64,000 bases of DNA from the NCBI RefSeq assembly GCF_019457945.1, contig NZ_JAHZSU010000003.1, positions 124,001 through 188,000 of the forward strand, in the 5' to 3' direction. The stretch is from Ornithinimicrobium laminariae. GTDB lineage: Bacteria; Actinomycetota; Actinomycetes; Actinomycetales; Dermatophilaceae. Under the pieces are notes generated by a model, which made no database searches, was not told where the DNA came from, and saw only the letters and a program-made list of their open reading frames with translations. Below, in pieces: positions 40,858-48,837 of the stretch. Each line of letters opens with the position of its first letter. Position 1 is the stretch's first letter. The position numbers and the translations under genes are program-made.

Positions 40858-41844
40858 ATGGTTCGACCTAGTCCAGCAGCAGTGAAGACAGAACGTCTGT
40901 TGAATCTGGTGATCTGTCTGCTCTACACCCGGCGGCCGCTGAGCAAGGCCCGGATTCGCAAACTTGTCCCGCAATATCAGGACAGCAGCCCTGATGCCTT
41001 TGACCGTATGTTTGAGCGCGACAAGGACGAACTCAGGGAGCTCGGCATCCCGCTGCGCACTGAGGCGATCGTTGAATCTTTTGAAGACGACCTGGGATAC
41101 CGCATTGATGAGCGCGAATACCGCCTCCCCGATGTAGCTTTCTCCGCCGATGAGCTGGCAGTCATTGGATTAGCCAGCCGGGCCTGGTCGCAGGCTTCTT
41201 TGGCTGGCCCAGCGGCTCAAGCGTTGCGCAAGCTGCAAGCCTCGGGGCTGGAGCGCGACGATGCCAGCGTTTTGGGGCTTGAGCCGCTGCTGCATACCGC
41301 AGAGCCACAGTTTGAAGCCGTCCGCAAGGCAGTCGTGCAGCAATACGCCATTAGCTTTTCGTATCGGTCTGGACGAGACCGGGCCCTCAGCGACCGCAAA
41401 GTTGAGCCATGGGCGCTGACCAATTGGCACGGTCGGTGGTATCTAACTGGGTTCGACCAAGACCGCCAAGCAGCTCGAGTATTCCGGCTGGACCGGTTCT
41501 CCGGCAAGGCCAGCAAGTTGCGCAAGCAACAGACCTACCACGTGCCAGCCGAGCACGATCCTCGGGCGATGATCACGGCTAGCCAAAGTGGCACGGCTAC
41601 TTCGGCCATCCAGTTGCGGCTGAGAAGCGGTAAGGGGGCGAGTTTGCGCAAACAAGCTGCCCGGATCACCACCGGTGAGGTCTGGGATGAGCTCACTGTT
41701 GAAGGCGCGCGGCTCGATCGCATCGTGCCCGATATCTTGAGCCTGGGCCCAGACGCAATCGTCACCGCGCCAGAGGAAGCCCGAGTTGCTGTGCGGGCAG
41801 CCATCCAGCGGATCTTGAGCACACACCAGGGGAGTGAGGCATGA
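40858..41844 (+). CDS. pafB: PafB, WYL-domain transcriptional activator subunit
   Basis: PafB forms with PafC the activator of the LexA-independent DNA-damage response in mycobacteria. The 328-residue protein has a winged helix-turn-helix at the N-terminus (KTERLLNLVICLLYTRRPLS, DAFDRMFERDKDELRELGIP), the WYL domain (about residues 155-225: AISFSYRSGRD, RKVEPWALTNWHGRWYLTGFD) and a C-terminal WCX domain. The ATG at 40858 is favoured because TAGCGT lies 7 nt before it; a GTG at 40849 is possible. It is co-translated with pafC (ATGA). Its place next to pup is conserved, although the original name, proteasome accessory factor, reflects position rather than function. Confidence 0.93.
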   Translation: MVRPSPAAVKTERLLNLVICLLYTRRPLSKARIRKLVPQYQDSSPDAFDRMFERDKDELRELGIPLRTEAIVESFEDDLGYRIDEREYRLPDVAFSADELAVIGLASRAWSQASLAGPAAQALRKLQASGLERDDASVLGLEPLLHTAEPQFEAVRKAVVQQYAISFSYRSGRDRALSDRKVEPWALTNWHGRWYLTGFDQDRQAARVFRLDRFSGKASKLRKQQTYHVPAEHDPRAMITASQSGTATSAIQLRLRSGKGASLRKQAARITTGEVWDELTVEGARLDRIVPDILSLGPDAIVTAPEEARVAVRAAIQRILSTHQGSEA

Positions 41845-42803
41845 CAACGTTCGAATCGGCAACCGAGCGCCTTGATCGCCTGCTCACACTGGTGCCGTGG
41901 TTAATGACCAACCAAGGGATCGACCTTGCACAGGTCGCTGCAAGTTTTGACGTCAGCCAAGAGCAGATCGTTGATGACCTACAACTGCTCTTTGTCTGCG
42001 GCACCCCCGGCCACATGCCAGATGACTTGATTGAAGCGTCATGGGAAGGCGGGAAGCTTTATGTCGGCAATGCCGAAACCATCGCCACCCCCCTGCGGCT
42101 AGGTCGCGATGAGGCCCTGGCACTGATTGTGGCGCTTCGGGCCCTCGCAGCGAGCACAGACCCGGCCAATCGCGATGCCATCGACCGAGCGCTGATGAAA
42201 CTGGAGCAGGCGTCGGGGGAGTCCGGCAGCGTGGCTAACCGGGTCAGTTTTGCCGTCGAAGATGACCAAAATGCAGCCCACCATTTAGAGCGTCTGCGCT
42301 CGGCGCTTAGTGATCATCGCCGAGTCAGCATCACCTACCTGGCGGCCTCTCGCGATGAGTCCACCGATCGCGACGTCGACCCAATGCGAGTTGTCCAGGT
42401 CGGGGGCTACTGGTATCTCGAGGGTTGGTGTCACCGAGCAGATGACGTGCGGCTCTTCCGTCTGGATCGAATTGAAGCACTCAAGGTCCTCGAGCAAGAT
42501 GGCACTCCGCCCGAGCATGCAACATCTCGCCCGATTGGCCCAGGCGTCTTCCGGCCCAGCGAGCAAGACGAGTTAGTTTTGCTGGTCTTAGAGCCGAGCG
42601 CTGCTTGGGTGGTGGAGCAATTCCCGGTGGAGTCCGTCGTGGAGTTGGCTGATGGCTATCTTGAAGTAGGGATCCGGGTGGCTGACCCACAGTGGTTGAC
42701 CCGGTTGATTTGGCGTTTGGGTGGTCAAGCACGAGTGATCTCGCCGGCGTCATTAGTCGAATCGATTCGTCACGCAGCGCAGAAGGCGTTGGCGATGGGT
42801 TAA
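41841..42803 (+). CDS. pafC: PafC, WYL-domain transcriptional activator subunit
   Basis: This 320-residue partner of PafB has the same layout: helix-turn-helix (LDRLLTLVPWLMTNQGIDLAQVAASFDVSQEQIVDDLQLL), WYL domain (about residues 155-225: RRVSITYLAASRDESTDRDVDPMRVVQVGGYWYLEGWC) and a C-terminal WCX domain (VVEQFPVESVVELADG). In mycobacteria PafBC senses DNA damage through single-stranded DNA binding at the WYL domain (established). The start overlaps pafB by ATGA. tatA follows 95 nt later. Confidence 0.93.
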   Translation: MTTFESATERLDRLLTLVPWLMTNQGIDLAQVAASFDVSQEQIVDDLQLLFVCGTPGHMPDDLIEASWEGGKLYVGNAETIATPLRLGRDEALALIVALRALAASTDPANRDAIDRALMKLEQASGESGSVANRVSFAVEDDQNAAHHLERLRSALSDHRRVSITYLAASRDESTDRDVDPMRVVQVGGYWYLEGWCHRADDVRLFRLDRIEALKVLEQDGTPPEHATSRPIGPGVFRPSEQDELVLLVLEPSAAWVVEQFPVESVVELADGYLEVGIRVADPQWLTRLIWRLGGQARVISPASLVESIRHAAQKALAMG

Positions 42804-42897
42804 AGAGACCTCAGCCACAGGGAACACTCAGTGGTTCGGGAGTAGACTAGGGACGCTCAGGTCCCGTGAGCCAGAGATCAACGCAGAGAGGCACATC

Positions 42898-43164
42898 GTG
42901 TTAAGGAACATCCAAGGCTGGCCATTGGTCATCATCATCCTGGCCATCATTATTTTGGTTGGGTGGAAGCGCCTGCCAGACGCTGCTCGCAGTGTGGGTC
43001 GTTCCATGCGCATCTTGAAGTCCGAGGTTGAGCAGATGGGTGGCGACAAGGACGACAAGCCCAGCGCAGCCAGCACCGACACGGTCGACGGTGAAGCCAA
43101 GGCTGCCACCGACAACGAGCCTGAGGCGACCGCGCACAATAACGATGAGCGCCCCAGCACCTAA
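42898..43164 (+). CDS. tatA: Sec-independent protein translocase TatA
   Basis: The 88-residue TatA protein has one short N-terminal membrane helix (about residues 6-20: GWPLVIIILAIIILVGW), then the hinge and amphipathic helix KRLPDAARSVGRSMRILKSEVEQM, and an acidic, Ala-rich disordered tail. The family usually has Phe-Gly at the hinge; here GWKRLPDAARSVGRS keeps the LPDAARS core. The GTG start is preceded by GCAGAGAGG. tatC follows after 17 nt, so the pair is an operon. No tatB is in the window. Confidence 0.92.
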   Translation: MLRNIQGWPLVIIILAIIILVGWKRLPDAARSVGRSMRILKSEVEQMGGDKDDKPSAASTDTVDGEAKAATDNEPEATAHNNDERPST

Positions 43165-43181
43165 TTGCTGATCGGTTAGCC

Positions 43182-44006
43182 GTGCCCTCTATCAAACGTA
43201 AGCAGCGCGACCCCGAGGGGCGGATGGCGCTGTCGGAACACTTCATAGAGTTCCGCAATCGGGTCATTGTCGCCGTCATCGCGACGATCGCTGCCGCCAT
43301 CGTAGGCTGGATCTTTTACGACCAGATCCTCGAGGTAATTCTCGACCCCGTGACTGGCAAGACGGATGCGGACGGTGATCCCTTGGTCAGCACCAACTTC
43401 TCAAATTCGTTGACCGCGCCCTTTGCTATTCAGCTGAAAGTCTCACTGTTCACCGGGTTTGTCCTTTCAAGCCCTGTCTGGATTTGGCAACTGTGGGCGT
43501 TCTTGCTGCCTGGGCTGAAGCCAAGAGAGCGCAAATTAGCCCTGTGGTTCTTTGCAGCTTCCGTGCCGCTTTTCTTCGCTGGTTGCGCTTTGGCTGCTTG
43601 GGCATTGCCGCAAACGACAGGCGTGCTGCTGACTTTCATCCCCGAGGCTGCGGGCACGGGATTGCTGGACGGCACGATGTACCTCAACTTTGTGCTGTAT
43701 TTTGTCATCGCGTTTGGTGTCGCCTTCCTGCTTCCCGTCTTTATGGTCGGGTTTAACAGCATCGGATTCTTCCCCGTCCGGGTGATGATCAGCGGCTGGC
43801 GGATCGCCCTGTTGGCTGTCCTTCTCTTTGCCGCGATGGCTACCCCCGACCCCAGTTTGTGGACAATGTTCGCCCTGGCCGCGCCCATGTTTGCGCTCTA
43901 TTGGGTCGCGGTCGGCGTGTCAGCCCTCAACGAGCGCCGCCGAAAGAAGAAAGACCCGGAGTGGACCAAGGCGTCCGACACCGAGGCCAGCAGCATCGAG
44001 GCCTAG
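43182..44006 (+). CDS. tatC: Sec-independent protein translocase TatC
   Basis: The 274-residue TatC is the signal-peptide receptor of the twin-arginine translocon. It begins DPEGRMALSEHFIEFRNRVI, which fits the family cytoplasmic motif (M-x-L-x-E-H-L-x-E-L-R-x-R), and has six membrane helices, PVWIWQLWAFLLPGLKPRERK between helices 2 and 3, and a charged C-terminal tail. The GTG start at 43182 lies 17 nt after tatA. The placement of tatAC between pafBC and a HelY-type helicase is conserved across actinobacteria. Confidence 0.94.
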   Translation: MPSIKRKQRDPEGRMALSEHFIEFRNRVIVAVIATIAAAIVGWIFYDQILEVILDPVTGKTDADGDPLVSTNFSNSLTAPFAIQLKVSLFTGFVLSSPVWIWQLWAFLLPGLKPRERKLALWFFAASVPLFFAGCALAAWALPQTTGVLLTFIPEAAGTGLLDGTMYLNFVLYFVIAFGVAFLLPVFMVGFNSIGFFPVRVMISGWRIALLAVLLFAAMATPDPSLWTMFALAAPMFALYWVAVGVSALNERRRKKKDPEWTKASDTEASSIEA

Positions 44007-44036
44007 GGCCTGCACGATCTGACAAGAGCGCTGACG

Positions 44037-44042
44037 TAGCCT
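44037..44042 (+). promoter_or_regulatory. Leaderless -10 box of helY
   Basis: TAGCCT ends 6 nt before the ATG at 44049. Confidence 0.55.
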
Positions 44043-44048
44043 GAACCT

Positions 44049-46859
44049 ATGGCATCACCAGCAGAACGTTATGCGGCTGCCCGGCGTCGGAGTGCTCGTG
44101 AGGCCTCTCCCGCAGGCAAGTTTGAAGCAAATCTCCCCTTTGAACTAGATGATTTCCAGCGCGAGGCGATTGATGCCGTGGCTGAAGGCGCTGGGGTCTT
44201 GGTTGCCGCGCCGACCGGGTCCGGTAAGACCATCGTGGGGGAGTTCGCTGTCGACCTAGCCTTGCGGACTGGTCGCAAAGCCTTCTACACCACGCCGATT
44301 AAGGCCCTCTCGAATCAGAAGTACAACGATCTCGTCGCGGTGCATGGGCCCGACAACGTCGGCCTGCTGACCGGTGATTCCTCGATCAACGGGGAAGCGC
44401 CGATCGTCGTCATGACCACTGAAGTCTTGCGAAACATGATGTATTCGGGGTCGCATACCCTGACGAACCTCAGTTATGTCGTGATGGACGAGGTGCACTA
44501 TCTCGCAGATCGCTTCCGCGGCGCTGTCTGGGAAGAAGTGATCATCCACCTGCCTGAGTCAGTGCAAGTGATTTCACTGTCCGCCACCGTCAGCAACGCT
44601 GAGGAGTTCGGCGATTGGCTGCGCACGGTGCGGGGAAACACAGAAGTCATCGTCAGCGAGCACCGACCAGTCCCACTGTGGCAGCACATGATGGTGGGCA
44701 AGCGAATGATGGATCTCTTTGTCCAAGAGCCGGGAAGCACACCGGGTGAGGGCGGCACCACACGGATCAACCCAGAATTGCTGGAAGCCATCCGGTCATC
44801 CGAACGCTCGACGACTGGTTGGCGACGTGATGACCCGGGGGCTCCGCGCGGACGTCGGGGCAAGGTCTCCAACAAGCACGCCTTCAACAACGGCCCCAGA
44901 GGCGATCGTGGTGCGCTTCCAGGCGGCACTGCTTCGCGCGCCCAAGTCATCGAACAGCTGGACCGGGCTGGTCTGTTGCCCGCGATCACGTTTATCTTTT
45001 CGCGGGCAGGCTGTGACGGCGCCGTCGGCCAACTCCTCTCGCGCAACACCCGCCTCATCCCGATCGAGCGAGGCATTGAGATTCGCCGCAGGGTTGAAGA
45101 GCGCGTCGCTGAGATTGGCGATAGCGACCTCAGCGTGTTGGGTTATCGAGACTTTGTTGAGGGGCTCACTCGCGGATTTGCCGCTCACCACGCCGGGATG
45201 TTGCCGCTGTTCCGGGAATTGGTGGAGGAGTTCTTCACGGCCGGGGACGTGCGCGCCGTGTTTGCCACCGAAACTTTGGCGTTGGGCATCAACATGCCCG
45301 CTCGGACTGTCGTTTTGGAGAAGTTGGTCAAGTTCAATGGTGAGTCACACGTCCCAGTGACTCCGGCCGAATACACACAATTGACGGGACGCGCCGGTCG
45401 GCGTGGCATCGACTTCGAGGGCCACGCCGTCGTCCTGCATCGACGCGGCCTCGACCCCTTTGATGTGGCTGGGCTGGCATCGGCCCGGACCTTCAAACTG
45501 CGCTCAAGCTTCAAGCCCAGCTACAACATGGCGGTAAATCTCGTGGCGCGGTTTGGCCGCGATGAAGCTGGTGAATTGCTCCAGTCGTCCTTTGCCCAGT
45601 TCCAGGCAGATGCCGGGGTTGTCGGTCTCACCTCGCAACTGCGTAAGAACGAGGCCGCTCTGGATGGCTACCGGGAGTCGATGACCTGCCACCTCGGTGA
45701 TTTCGGCGAGTTTTCGCGGATCCGGCAGCGCATCACAGCCACCGAAAAGTCCAACTCGCGCCGGCGTGCCGCGACTCGGCGATCGGCTATCGCGGGCAGT
45801 TTGGAGAAGTTGCACCGTGGCGACGTCATCCACCTGTCCAGTGGCCGTCGTCGTGGAATGGCTGTTGTCCTGGCTGGCTCCGGGGGAGCGGGTCGTGGCT
45901 CCGAGCCGACCGTGCTCACCGTTGGCGCACAAGTGCGCAGGCTAGGCGTCTCTGAATTGGAGAAGCCAGTCCACGCCCTGGACAAACTCAAGGTGCCAGC
46001 GCACTTCAACCCCCGGAGTGCCAAGTCGCGGCGAGACCTTGCCGCCACGTTGCGAATCAAGGTGCCCGACGACGCCTACTTGCGCCACAAAAGCACTGAA
46101 GCAGCCGATGAGGCGATGGATGAAGCAACGGCGGCCGAGTTGCACGAATTGCGATCGGCGATGAAGCGTCACCCCTGCCACCAGTGCCCCGAGCGTGAAG
46201 ATCACGCGCGCTGGGCTTCGAGGTGGTGGAAGTTACGGGCCGAGTCGGATGACCTGCAACGGAAAATCAGCGGTCGCACGAACACCGTTGCGCGCACTTT
46301 CGACCGAATCTGTGACTTGCTGTCCGAGTTGGGCTATCTCAGCGAAGACGGGCGACAGGTCACCGAAGAGGGCCAAAAACTGCGTCGTCTCTACACCGAG
46401 CAAGACCTGGTAGCCGCCGAATGTCTGCGCCGCGGCACGTGGAACCGCCTCGATGCCGCATCGCTGGCCGGTGCGCTTAGCATGCTGATCCACGAGCCTC
46501 GAGGCGAGGAGCAGCTTGAGCCGCGGATGCCTAATGTCGAGACGACTGAGGCTTATCACGAGATGGTCGCTGTCTGGTCGCAACTGCAAGATCGAGAGGC
46601 TGACAATCGACTCGCCTCAGCTGGCCAACTCGACGCAGGCATTGCCTGGATGATCCACCGTTGGGCATCTGGTGGAAGCCTGGAGGATGTGCTCAAGGGC
46701 AGTGATATGTCAGCCGGTGACTTTGTGCGTCGCAGTCGCCAAGTGATTGACCTCTTGGGGCAAGTAGCCCAAGCTGCTCAGCCGGACGTCGCTGATAACG
46801 CGCGCAGCGCCACTGTGGCCATGCTGCGTGGGGTGATTGCGGCCGACCGCCTCGGCTAG
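44049..46859 (+). CDS. helY: HelY-type Ski2/Mtr4-like superfamily 2 RNA helicase
   Basis: The 936-residue helicase has a Q-like start (FELDDFQREAIDAV) and motif I AAPTGSGKT at about residues 55-63. Motif Ia is TTPIKALSNQKY, motif II DEVHYL, motif III SLSATVSN, and motifs IV-VI run to AHHAGMLP, ALGINMPARTVV and QLTGRAGRRG. The second half has the DSHCT-type C-terminal domain (LAGALSMLIHEPRGEE, GGSLEDVLKGSDMSAGDFVRRS). A basic, Gly-rich insertion occurs at about 250-295. Members are thought to act in RNA turnover; the substrate in bacteria is unclear. Confidence 0.93.
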   Translation: MASPAERYAAARRRSAREASPAGKFEANLPFELDDFQREAIDAVAEGAGVLVAAPTGSGKTIVGEFAVDLALRTGRKAFYTTPIKALSNQKYNDLVAVHGPDNVGLLTGDSSINGEAPIVVMTTEVLRNMMYSGSHTLTNLSYVVMDEVHYLADRFRGAVWEEVIIHLPESVQVISLSATVSNAEEFGDWLRTVRGNTEVIVSEHRPVPLWQHMMVGKRMMDLFVQEPGSTPGEGGTTRINPELLEAIRSSERSTTGWRRDDPGAPRGRRGKVSNKHAFNNGPRGDRGALPGGTASRAQVIEQLDRAGLLPAITFIFSRAGCDGAVGQLLSRNTRLIPIERGIEIRRRVEERVAEIGDSDLSVLGYRDFVEGLTRGFAAHHAGMLPLFRELVEEFFTAGDVRAVFATETLALGINMPARTVVLEKLVKFNGESHVPVTPAEYTQLTGRAGRRGIDFEGHAVVLHRRGLDPFDVAGLASARTFKLRSSFKPSYNMAVNLVARFGRDEAGELLQSSFAQFQADAGVVGLTSQLRKNEAALDGYRESMTCHLGDFGEFSRIRQRITATEKSNSRRRAATRRSAIAGSLEKLHRGDVIHLSSGRRRGMAVVLAGSGGAGRGSEPTVLTVGAQVRRLGVSELEKPVHALDKLKVPAHFNPRSAKSRRDLAATLRIKVPDDAYLRHKSTEAADEAMDEATAAELHELRSAMKRHPCHQCPEREDHARWASRWWKLRAESDDLQRKISGRTNTVARTFDRICDLLSELGYLSEDGRQVTEEGQKLRRLYTEQDLVAAECLRRGTWNRLDAASLAGALSMLIHEPRGEEQLEPRMPNVETTEAYHEMVAVWSQLQDREADNRLASAGQLDAGIAWMIHRWASGGSLEDVLKGSDMSAGDFVRRSRQVIDLLGQVAQAAQPDVADNARSATVAMLRGVIAADRLG

Positions 46860-46885
46860 TCAGGCATTCTTGGCCTCAGGTTGAC

Positions 46886-47821
46886 TCAACGCTGCAGGCG
46901 CAGGGCTGAGAGCAGTCGCCCGACGGAGTTCTCAATGCCATAAGCGGCGATGAGTTCTTCCAGGGTGGCCGGGTCTGCTATCTCACGGGGCAACGTCACC
47001 GGAATGTTGGGCAGAGGCGCGTCATCAGCAACCTTGACCACCTTGGGCGCGACGTCGAGATAGTCAGAAGCGGCTTCTAGGTTCTTTCGGCGAGCGCCTT
47101 TAATTTCCGGATTGCCGTTGTCGACAGCGGCACGAACGCCAGCCAGCGTGCCATAGGTCTCGATCAGTGCAGCGGCCGTTTTGTCGCCGATGCCCTTCAC
47201 CCCGGGCAACCCATCACTGGTGTCGCCACGCAGAGTCGCCATGTCGGCATACGCTGCACCGGTGGGCACGCCATAACGCTCGTGTAGCGACGATTGAGTC
47301 AGCACTTCAGCATCGCGAACTCCCGCTTTGGCGGTGTAGATCACGCGCACAGGGGCAGCATCATCAATCAGTTGAAACAGATCGCGGTCTCCGGTGACGA
47401 CGTCAACAGCGACCCGGCCCGCGTACTGAGCCGTGTAGGTGCCGATCACATCATCAGCTTCGTAGCCGTCTGAGCCAATGACGGGGATGCCTACGGACTC
47501 GATGACGCGACGCAAGAGGGGCACCTGCACATTGAGGTCCTCGGGAGCGTCTTCTTTGTCGGTCGTGCCCTCAATTAACCGGTGCGATTTGTACGTAGGG
47601 ATCGCATCAGTGCGAAAGGCTGGCCGCCAGTCGTTGTCCCAGCAGCAGACCAAGTGAGTAGGCTCAAAGCGCGTCACCAGCGTGGCGATCATGTCGCTCA
47701 GCCCGCGGATGGCATTCGTGGGGGTGCCATCCGCCGCGGGGGATGATTCCTTCACACCGAAGTAAGCCCGGTAGTACAACGAGGCCGTGTCTAAGAGCAA
47801 CAATCGCGATTCGGAGGTCAT
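46886..47821 (-). CDS. Stand-alone 5'-3' exonuclease (FEN/PolA N-terminal-like)
   Basis: The 311-residue protein is the flap-nuclease domain alone. LLLDTASLYYRAYFGV has the first metal Asp, CWDNDWRPAFRTDAIPTYKSHR follows the PolA pattern, and SDGYEADDVIGTYTA with VDVVTGDRDLFQLID gives the metal-binding Asp cluster. The helix-hairpin-helix is LPGVKGIGDKTAAALIETYG. The polymerase part of PolA is absent. Such proteins process primers or flaps during replication and repair. The ATG at 47821 is 7 nt from a -10 box that is part of a palindrome shared with the divergent Lrp gene. Confidence 0.9.
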   Translation of the reverse strand: MTSESRLLLLDTASLYYRAYFGVKESSPAADGTPTNAIRGLSDMIATLVTRFEPTHLVCCWDNDWRPAFRTDAIPTYKSHRLIEGTTDKEDAPEDLNVQVPLLRRVIESVGIPVIGSDGYEADDVIGTYTAQYAGRVAVDVVTGDRDLFQLIDDAAPVRVIYTAKAGVRDAEVLTQSSLHERYGVPTGAAYADMATLRGDTSDGLPGVKGIGDKTAAALIETYGTLAGVRAAVDNGNPEIKGARRKNLEAASDYLDVAPKVVKVADDAPLPNIPVTLPREIADPATLEELIAAYGIENSVGRLLSALRLQR

Positions 47822-47825
47822 GGCT

Positions 47826-47836
47826 CATAGGCTATG
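47826..47836. promoter_or_regulatory. 11-nt palindromic bidirectional leaderless promoter
   Basis: CATAG-G-CTATG sits exactly in the 20-bp gap between the exonuclease and Lrp start codons. It gives TAGCCT on the minus strand (47834-47829, 7 nt before ATG 47821) and TAGGCT on the plus strand (47828-47833, 8 nt before ATG 47842). One palindrome therefore supplies both -10 boxes. Confidence 0.65.
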
Positions 47837-47841
47837 TGCTT

Positions 47842-48315
47842 ATGGAGTCTTTGGATCGCCACATCGTCACTCTTTTGGCGCGTGAGGGGCGGATGAGTTT
47901 CGCTGATCTTGGCCGCAAGGTCGGTCTTTCGACCTCTGCGGTCCACCAACGGGTGAAGCGACTTGAAGACCGGGGCATCATCGCCGGCTACCGAGCGGAG
48001 ATTGACCACACAGCCGTGGGGCTACCGCTTACTGCGCTCATTTCGGTGGTGCCGTTCGATCCTTCCGCGCCTGACGACATACCGGAGCGGTTGACTGGCG
48101 TGCCGCAGATTGTCTCGTGCTGGTCTGTGGCGGGCGATGAAAACTATGTGCTGCTGATCCGGGTGCAGCGGCCCCAAGAATTGGAAGAATTGCTGGCCAC
48201 TATTCGCGCCAAAGGTCAGTGCAGCACCCACACCACAGTGGTCCTCTCCACCCCGTGGGAAGGTCGGGCAGCGATGGTGCCGCTTGACCCGCCAACGGTG
48301 ACGCCCGGCGCTTAG
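47842..48315 (+). CDS. Lrp/AsnC family transcriptional regulator
   Basis: The 157-residue protein has the AsnC-type helix-turn-helix LDRHIVTLLAREGRMSFADLGRKVGLSTSAVHQRVKRLEDRGII (residues 3-46) and an alpha-beta RAM ligand domain (TALISVVPFDPSAPDDI, VSCWSVAGDENYVLLIRV, ECLRTHTT-like end). The ATG at 47842 is chosen because it follows the promoter box closely; upstream in-frame codons lie inside the divergent gene. Its effector is unknown. It lies about 500 bp from the lysine-degradation cluster, and Lrp-type proteins often sense amino acids, so it is a candidate regulator of that cluster (inference). Confidence 0.9.
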   Translation: MESLDRHIVTLLAREGRMSFADLGRKVGLSTSAVHQRVKRLEDRGIIAGYRAEIDHTAVGLPLTALISVVPFDPSAPDDIPERLTGVPQIVSCWSVAGDENYVLLIRVQRPQELEELLATIRAKGQCSTHTTVVLSTPWEGRAAMVPLDPPTVTPGA

Positions 48316-48806
48316 GCCCGGGCGATCGGCGCGAGAGATCCGCCAGTCAACCGCAACAAATCCCGTGGCGCCAGTTCCAAGTCAAACCCGCGCTTGCCCC
48401 CCGACACCAGAATCGTCTCGAAATTGTCAGCGCTCGCGTCGAGGTAAGTCGCTAATGCCTTACGTTGACCGATAGGGCTGATGCCGCCGAGCACATAGCC
48501 GGTGCTTCGCTCAGCCTCCTGGGCCCCGGCCATCGCCACTTTTTTTACTCCGGCTGCGGCTGCGAGCGTCTTCAGGTCAAGAGCCCCGGAGACGGGAACG
48601 ATGCCCACTAGTAGCGTCGACTCGCCCTTGACCAAGAGAGTTTTGAACACGCGTGCCGGGTCAACACCCAGCGCTTGTGCGGCTTCTAATCCGTATGACT
48701 CAGCGCTGGGGTCATGCTCATAGGGCAAAGCCCGATAGGGCGCACCGTCGGCGTCGAGCGCTGCGGTTGCTGGCGTCCCACCCGCGGTTCGCTTCTTTTT
48801 AGCCAC
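48312..48806 (-). CDS. ybaK: YbaK-type Cys-tRNA(Pro) deacylase
   Basis: The 164-residue protein fits the YbaK branch that clears cysteine misloaded on tRNA(Pro). It shows TPATAALDADGAPYRALPYEHD, SYGLEAAQALGVDPARVFKTLL with the conserved Lys, LVGIVPVSGALDLKTLAAAAGVKKVAMA, and TGYVLGGISPIGQRKALATYLD. These match E. coli YbaK closely. The GTG start at 48806 follows TACAGT (48818-48813) by 6 nt. It converges on the Lrp gene with a 4-nt overlap. Confidence 0.88.
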   Translation of the reverse strand: MAKKKRTAGGTPATAALDADGAPYRALPYEHDPSAESYGLEAAQALGVDPARVFKTLLVKGESTLLVGIVPVSGALDLKTLAAAAGVKKVAMAGAQEAERSTGYVLGGISPIGQRKALATYLDASADNFETILVSGGKRGFDLELAPRDLLRLTGGSLAPIARA

Positions 48807-48812
48807 AGCCCA

Positions 48813-48818
48813 ACTGTA
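48813..48818 (-). promoter_or_regulatory. Leaderless -10 box of ybaK
   Basis: TACAGT on the minus strand ends 6 nt before the GTG at 48806. Confidence 0.55.
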
Positions 48819-48837
48819 GTAAACGGCTCACGGAGGC

